Of a stretch of DNA of 64,000 nt, positions 59,563 to 64,000 are shown piece by piece. Under the pieces are notes generated by a model. It searched no databases and was not told where the DNA came from. It worked only from the letters and a program-made list of their open reading frames with translations. The stretch spans positions 9,920,001 through 9,984,000 of the forward strand of contig CP075494.1 of the NCBI GenBank assembly GCA_021613535.1, in the 5' to 3' direction. Position 1 is the stretch's first letter. Every line of letters begins with the position of its first letter. The position numbers and the translations under genes are program-made. The DNA comes from Adineta vaga (lineage: Eukaryota; Rotifera).

Positions 59563-61957
59563 GTTTAATCTATGTTATTTATTTATTATAGTGCTCTGCT
59601 CTACTATTTCAGTCTCACACACATACACATTCATCCGAAAGCAGTAACCACTCACAAATTTATCCATTACTTTTCTTTTCTGATAAATCATTAAGAGATG
59701 TCGCCGTGATACGTCTTGGATTTATGAAGGAATATTTGCAAAGTAAAAAGTAAGTATAATATTGTCAATCGACTTACGGAAAATTGCACAACCACTTTCA
59801 TCAACGATTCTCTAATTTTATTTAAAGCACGATAATGGTAAGGACAGCGGTATAGCATCTTGTAGAGTAGTACCGAAAGGTAATGAATGATCCATAAGAA
59901 CTGAGTAGCAGAATTGAAATGTGGCGTTTGAAACTATTGCACATTTCTACTTGACAAAAAGTCTTAGAAAAACTAATTCTTTTCGTCATTTCTTACATTT
60001 TCATTCATCTAGTCCATAGTGGACCAATTTAAATAAGTTCACATGAACTTGAGTATGTTTACGACGGTTTGAAGAAAAATCGTATTGTTTCTTTTAAACT
60101 AGAGCATCTGTTTATTCTGAAGTAGAAGATCTTATTGTTATGGATTATCTATTTCATCGTTGTCATCTTCTAAATGTTCAATAGCATTTTGAACTTATTC
60201 TTCTTCGAAAAAGAACAATCAATGGCACTGTACTACATCACTCTTGTACATTTATTTCATATGTATTAAAAATGACTTCTTTGTCAAGGATTTGGATTGA
60301 GTATAGATTTGAATCTACCACTCATCAGAACACAGTACGCTTATTATCTTTAGCTATATGATGAGGTACAAATTATTTTTGTGAGTAATTCGTACTCATT
60401 TCAAAAATTTTATTTCCTAATGTTCAATAGAAATTATCATTCAAACAAGAACAAACGTTAGTATTAAATGAGAAGAATACAAAGATCATCCAGCTTCCAC
60501 GAAATTGATAAATGCTAGGTTGTCTCTCAATAACATAATTGTAATGATGGCTCCGACAAGAAACTGCATTAATCTGTAATTTTGACTTGATTAACCAGTG
60601 TTATTCGGCTCTGCTATTCGCATTGACCTTGATGAGTAATCTAGTCCAAGAAAAAGAGTGCAATATTCATTAAAATAATGAATAGAATTTCAAAGAAATA
60701 GAAATGAATTAAAAAGCAGAAGTAAATTTTTCATGATATAACATCATTCAAAAATACAATAAATTTATGAAAAAGAAGATTCTAACGAATAAAAATTAAT
60801 TGCTATCCTCTTTTCATGTCGAAAAATATTTTATATGCCTTCATTATTTATCATAATATCGGAACAAAGGCATCAGTGTGTTATTAAATACCTTTCTGGA
60901 TGCATTTCCTATTGTAATTTGTGCAAAGCTCCATTATGACCGTAATTTATTTACGTGTGAGTACTTTCAACCATCTTGAGTTTGATATTCCATACAGATT
61001 AAAATTTCGTTACTTCTTACTTTTGCTGCTGAAGTTAAAATTCGATTCCAATATAATTACAAATAGTCAACATGCATTGATCGAGTTTCTAATTTGTTTT
61101 TGAGCTTTTTTTATTTTTCTATAAAAAAATAAACACGTAATATTATATGTGAAACTATTAGTGTCATATTTGAAGAAAAGAAAAGAAAACAGTTAGATTG
61201 GTGTACCTCGATAAGAGTTTCTTAAGGTATTATTCTTTTTTCTTAATTCAAATAAGTATCGGCGGGTAGAAGTAAAACTAGTTATTTGCATTTCTTTTAT
61301 ACAAAAGCACCTTTGAAAAAGAACATCTTGATTACATAGTTTTTTTTCTCTCCATCTCTTTCTCTGCAAAACATAGTTTGTAGCTAAACAATTTTGAAAC
61401 ATCAAATCTCTGTTGAAGACAAGATTTCTTTACGTTACAAGTCATGACAAGTTAAACAAATCCACCTCCGTTTTTTTTCTCGGGAATTTTAATATTTAAG
61501 GTCATAAAGTACTATCCTGCTCAGAGCTAGATTGATATTATACTGCGTTTGATTTTATTTTTCCATAATTATATATAAGTAATGTTAAACATTACTTTCC
61601 AATGTTATTGCACTCAAATAATATTTTACAATTGCAGGTAAGACATTTATTTATTCACTCACTCACAGTTCAACAGTGTTCAGAGAATTATATTTATCTT
61701 TTTCTCTGCCATATGGATGTTTTTTTTCTAGAATTAACATAACAGATAGTATAATATGATAGTAAAATTTTTATTTATTAATTATCAATATTCAAAAATG
61801 TTAGGCGAGAACAAGGTTTTTGTTAGAAATAATTGATTGAAAAGTTTCTGCATCAGAAATGAATTATTTGAACAGTATAACGATGAATAAATATTTCATT
61901 TAAGCACGTCTCTGATTAGGTTCAGCAAAGTTAGAAAAATCCTAAATAGAGCGAAGT
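59563..61957. other. Intergenic, 2.4 kb
   Basis: Between METAP2 start and the scramblase stop. A+T-rich; only a decayed METAP2 fragment (next entry) recognised. Confidence 0.55.
60119..60212 (-). pseudogene. Decayed fragment of METAP2 exon 1 and intron 1
   Basis: GAAGTAGAAGATCTTATTG matches METAP2 intron 1 (59379..59399), and TTCAATAGCATTTTGAACT plus TTCTTCTTC match exon 1 (59509..59541) in the same orientation, with internal deletions and many changes. A local partial duplication, not translatable. Confidence 0.6.
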
Positions 61958-63082
61958 TTACTTCCGATGAATATAGAAAAGAAATTCAAAGAATATTACG
62001 ATTAAAAATAATGCACCAAGTGCGACAGCTTTCATTTTTACATCCAGATCTAATGGTACTAAAAACAAGAGAAGAATCAAAATTACAGTCATGCATAGTT
62101 AAAGAATTGCAATAATACTTCGAATAGAAAATGTATCAGCCGTTGTCATTGCTTCTGCTAGAAATCCACGATATTTCTTATGAATAGCGCCAATTTCTGT
62201 GCTTGCATCATTTCCATATAACTATAATACAGTGATCGATTATCTTTCAAAAGGAACAAACATATTTCTTCTTACGGTAAATTTATTTTCACAACAACAG
62301 GCATATGGACCATCACAGATACATCCTGGACCAACAATATGCAAGACAGGACTTCCTGCTGCATCTTTTAATACATAATTCATACGCCAACAACTACATC
62401 TAGATACAGAAAAACAAAAAGGTAAACTTGTTCATCATCCTTTGTTGACATACTCTTGCGAAACAAAACCAATGATAGTTCCCGGAGGTGATTCAATAGT
62501 CACTTCTTGAACACACCCGGCACAACAAGCAAACCAACAACAACCGGAACAACATTTAAATTCACGTTTAATTCGTATGACTTCCTAAAAGTAATTATGT
62601 TTTCAAAATTATATAATCAGATTCGATTTCCTTAATCACATACTTGATTTGCACTATCAACAATATGAAGATCAAATCGACGAGTTTTAGGACAATATAA
62701 ACGTTGACATATGTCAGATTCTAGACGAATAAGAATCTTAATTTCACAAAGAATCGATTAAGTATCAAACATTACCTTCGAATGCGTAGTAAACTTGTTC
62801 ACCTTTATCATTAAATATTCCATATTTTGCTTGCGATGGAATACCAACCATCACTAAACAAATCAAATAGTATTTTTTATAGTTATAATTTTAATTATCG
62901 TTTCATTTACTTTCAGTAAGTGAAACAACTTGTTTCGCTAATAATGATTCTAATGGTCTTAAATATGCAAGACCACTGGGATCACCCGGAGGTTTATCCA
63001 TCCATCTTTGTTGTTGTTGAGGATTCATAATATTATTCCCCAACATTTCATTTGCCTGTGCCATAAGAAAAGCTCCATTCAT
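61958..63082 (-). CDS. Phospholipid scramblase (PLSCR family)
   Basis: Seven exons, transcript order 62911..63082, 62776..62853, 62644..62720, 62454..62584, 62276..62399, 62119..62221 and 61958..62058; 261 residues. Family order: PPGDPSGLAYLRPLESLLAK, VYYAFEESDICQRLYC (fits YFA.E.TDCC.R), a cysteine-rich segment FKCCSGCCWFACCAGC (palmitoylation-type), VTIESPPGTIIGFV, IHKKYRGFLAEAMTTADTFS, then IPLDLDVKMKAVALGALFLI as the C-terminal TM helix ending FYIHRK. Moves lipids across the plasma membrane or binds DNA in some members; Ca-responsive. The usual long Pro-rich N-terminus is nearly absent (~25 residues). No other member nearby to decide which paralogue. Confidence 0.92.
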
Positions 63083-64000
63083 TTTTAACTTTTAGGGTTG
63101 GTGTTTTACTCTCCTAAAAATAGTAAGAAATATTCTAGATAAAACAAGAAAAACGGCTCGTTTTTCTTTTTTTTATTTCTTTATTTTTGTTTCCGTTCGT
63201 CCTATTTTCCATGCGTTGAACGATGAGTGCTCGTCCGTTTCTAGATAAATTTGAGGAAAAACGCTGTTTGCCATTCAGAATTCAGACAGCTAAGGTGTTA
63301 ACAACGGCAACATGTTTTCCTGTTCTTCCTTAGCAACCGTAGAAGAAAAATGTAAAGATAATATTTAGCAAGAAATTGAATCAAATGAAAAGAAGAGAAA
63401 GAAGTTCAAGCGAACGTCTCTTATATTGTAAATAGAATGATAATAACATTGTGTAAATAGTTCTAGTTGAAGAGGCTGTTTAAAATGATCCATACGATTA
63501 ACATCATCCTATTAAAGAACGGAATCAACAAAATAAGAGAAAATGCGGAAATATGTTAAGAGAGATAAAAATCATGAAAGTAGGCGTTATGGTTTTATGT
63601 TCGATTCTATCGAGATATATAAATATATTTATGATGGATCATGTACCATTGAATTTATGATTTTTCAAGTGTAAATATGTTACATATCAGACTTTATAAT
63701 TCTATTTCTAGTGAGAAAAACCTCGATAATATATAACATATTTTTCACTTCATTTACTTTATATTATAGACAATTGTTAATCATCGTCTGTTTCCTACTT
63801 ATTTTATTGATGTGGCAATGGAAAACAAGGAAAAAAACCTATTTACAGCATAATAACGATATACAGCCAATGTTCTGAATTAACACGTATTTTAGGGGTA
63901 AAACTCTCGATAAGAAAAAAAACTGATTATCCAATGCAAGTATTTGCAAAATAACAGAAGTAAATATTTGATAACAGAAGTTCAAAAATTAAGCATATAT
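63083..64000. other. End of window, no gene seen
   Basis: Scramblase promoter side and A+T-rich flank. No supported frame or RNA. Confidence 0.55.

Overview
The window is animal nuclear DNA, very probably from a bdelloid rotifer. It is A+T-rich and dense in genes, which have many short (about 45-60 bp) GT-AG introns. All gene families seen are metazoan. The most specific clue is six copies of a 104-nt spliced-leader (SL) RNA gene whose leader (GCTTATTACAACTTACCAAG followed by AG) agrees with the rotifer spliced leader as I remember it. No bacterial or viral gene was recognised. Gene models were built by hand by joining open frames at splice sites that keep phase; exon coordinates are given in each entry.

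Layout. 1-8 kb: 3' part of a chitinase with chitin-binding modules, a small two-transmembrane protein, the SL RNA cluster (three head-to-head pairs, 3.3-6.1 kb), a decayed coding fragment, and a second small membrane protein. 9.7-20 kb: a two-SH3 protein, tRNA-Pro(CGG), a DXD glycosyltransferase with a degenerate foldback repeat behind it, and TBC1D30. 20.6-28.4 kb: a divergent forkhead-like gene (-), a coiled-coil protein of unknown function (+) and CEP41 (-). 30-41 kb: a seven-transmembrane receptor with a very long charged tail (+), then on the minus strand RBM12, a phosphopantetheinyl transferase and dihydrodiol dehydrogenase. 41-46 kb: an ionotropic glutamate receptor (+) ending tail-to-tail with an opsin (-). 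47-50.4 kb (-): FIS1, VTA1, PSMA1. 53-54.5 kb (+): the zinc-finger factor Glass. 55.2-59.6 kb (-): MEMO1, TRAPPC1, METAP2. 62-63 kb (-): a phospholipid scramblase.

How parts fit together. The SL RNA genes supply a leader that is trans-spliced onto mRNAs. Several genes in this same window look like recipients: TRAPPC1 and MEMO1 have a splice acceptor directly against the ATG and lie only 147 and 81 bp behind the preceding stop codon, as downstream genes of an operon would. PSMA1-VTA1-FIS1 may be a second such cluster. Opsin, Glass and the glutamate receptor form a loose sensory/neural neighbourhood, and CEP41 and TBC1D30 are both cilium-related. The central result is the SL cluster: all six genes carry a PSE-like promoter element at exactly -50 to -37, and each pair is divergently transcribed from one 131-132 bp spacer.
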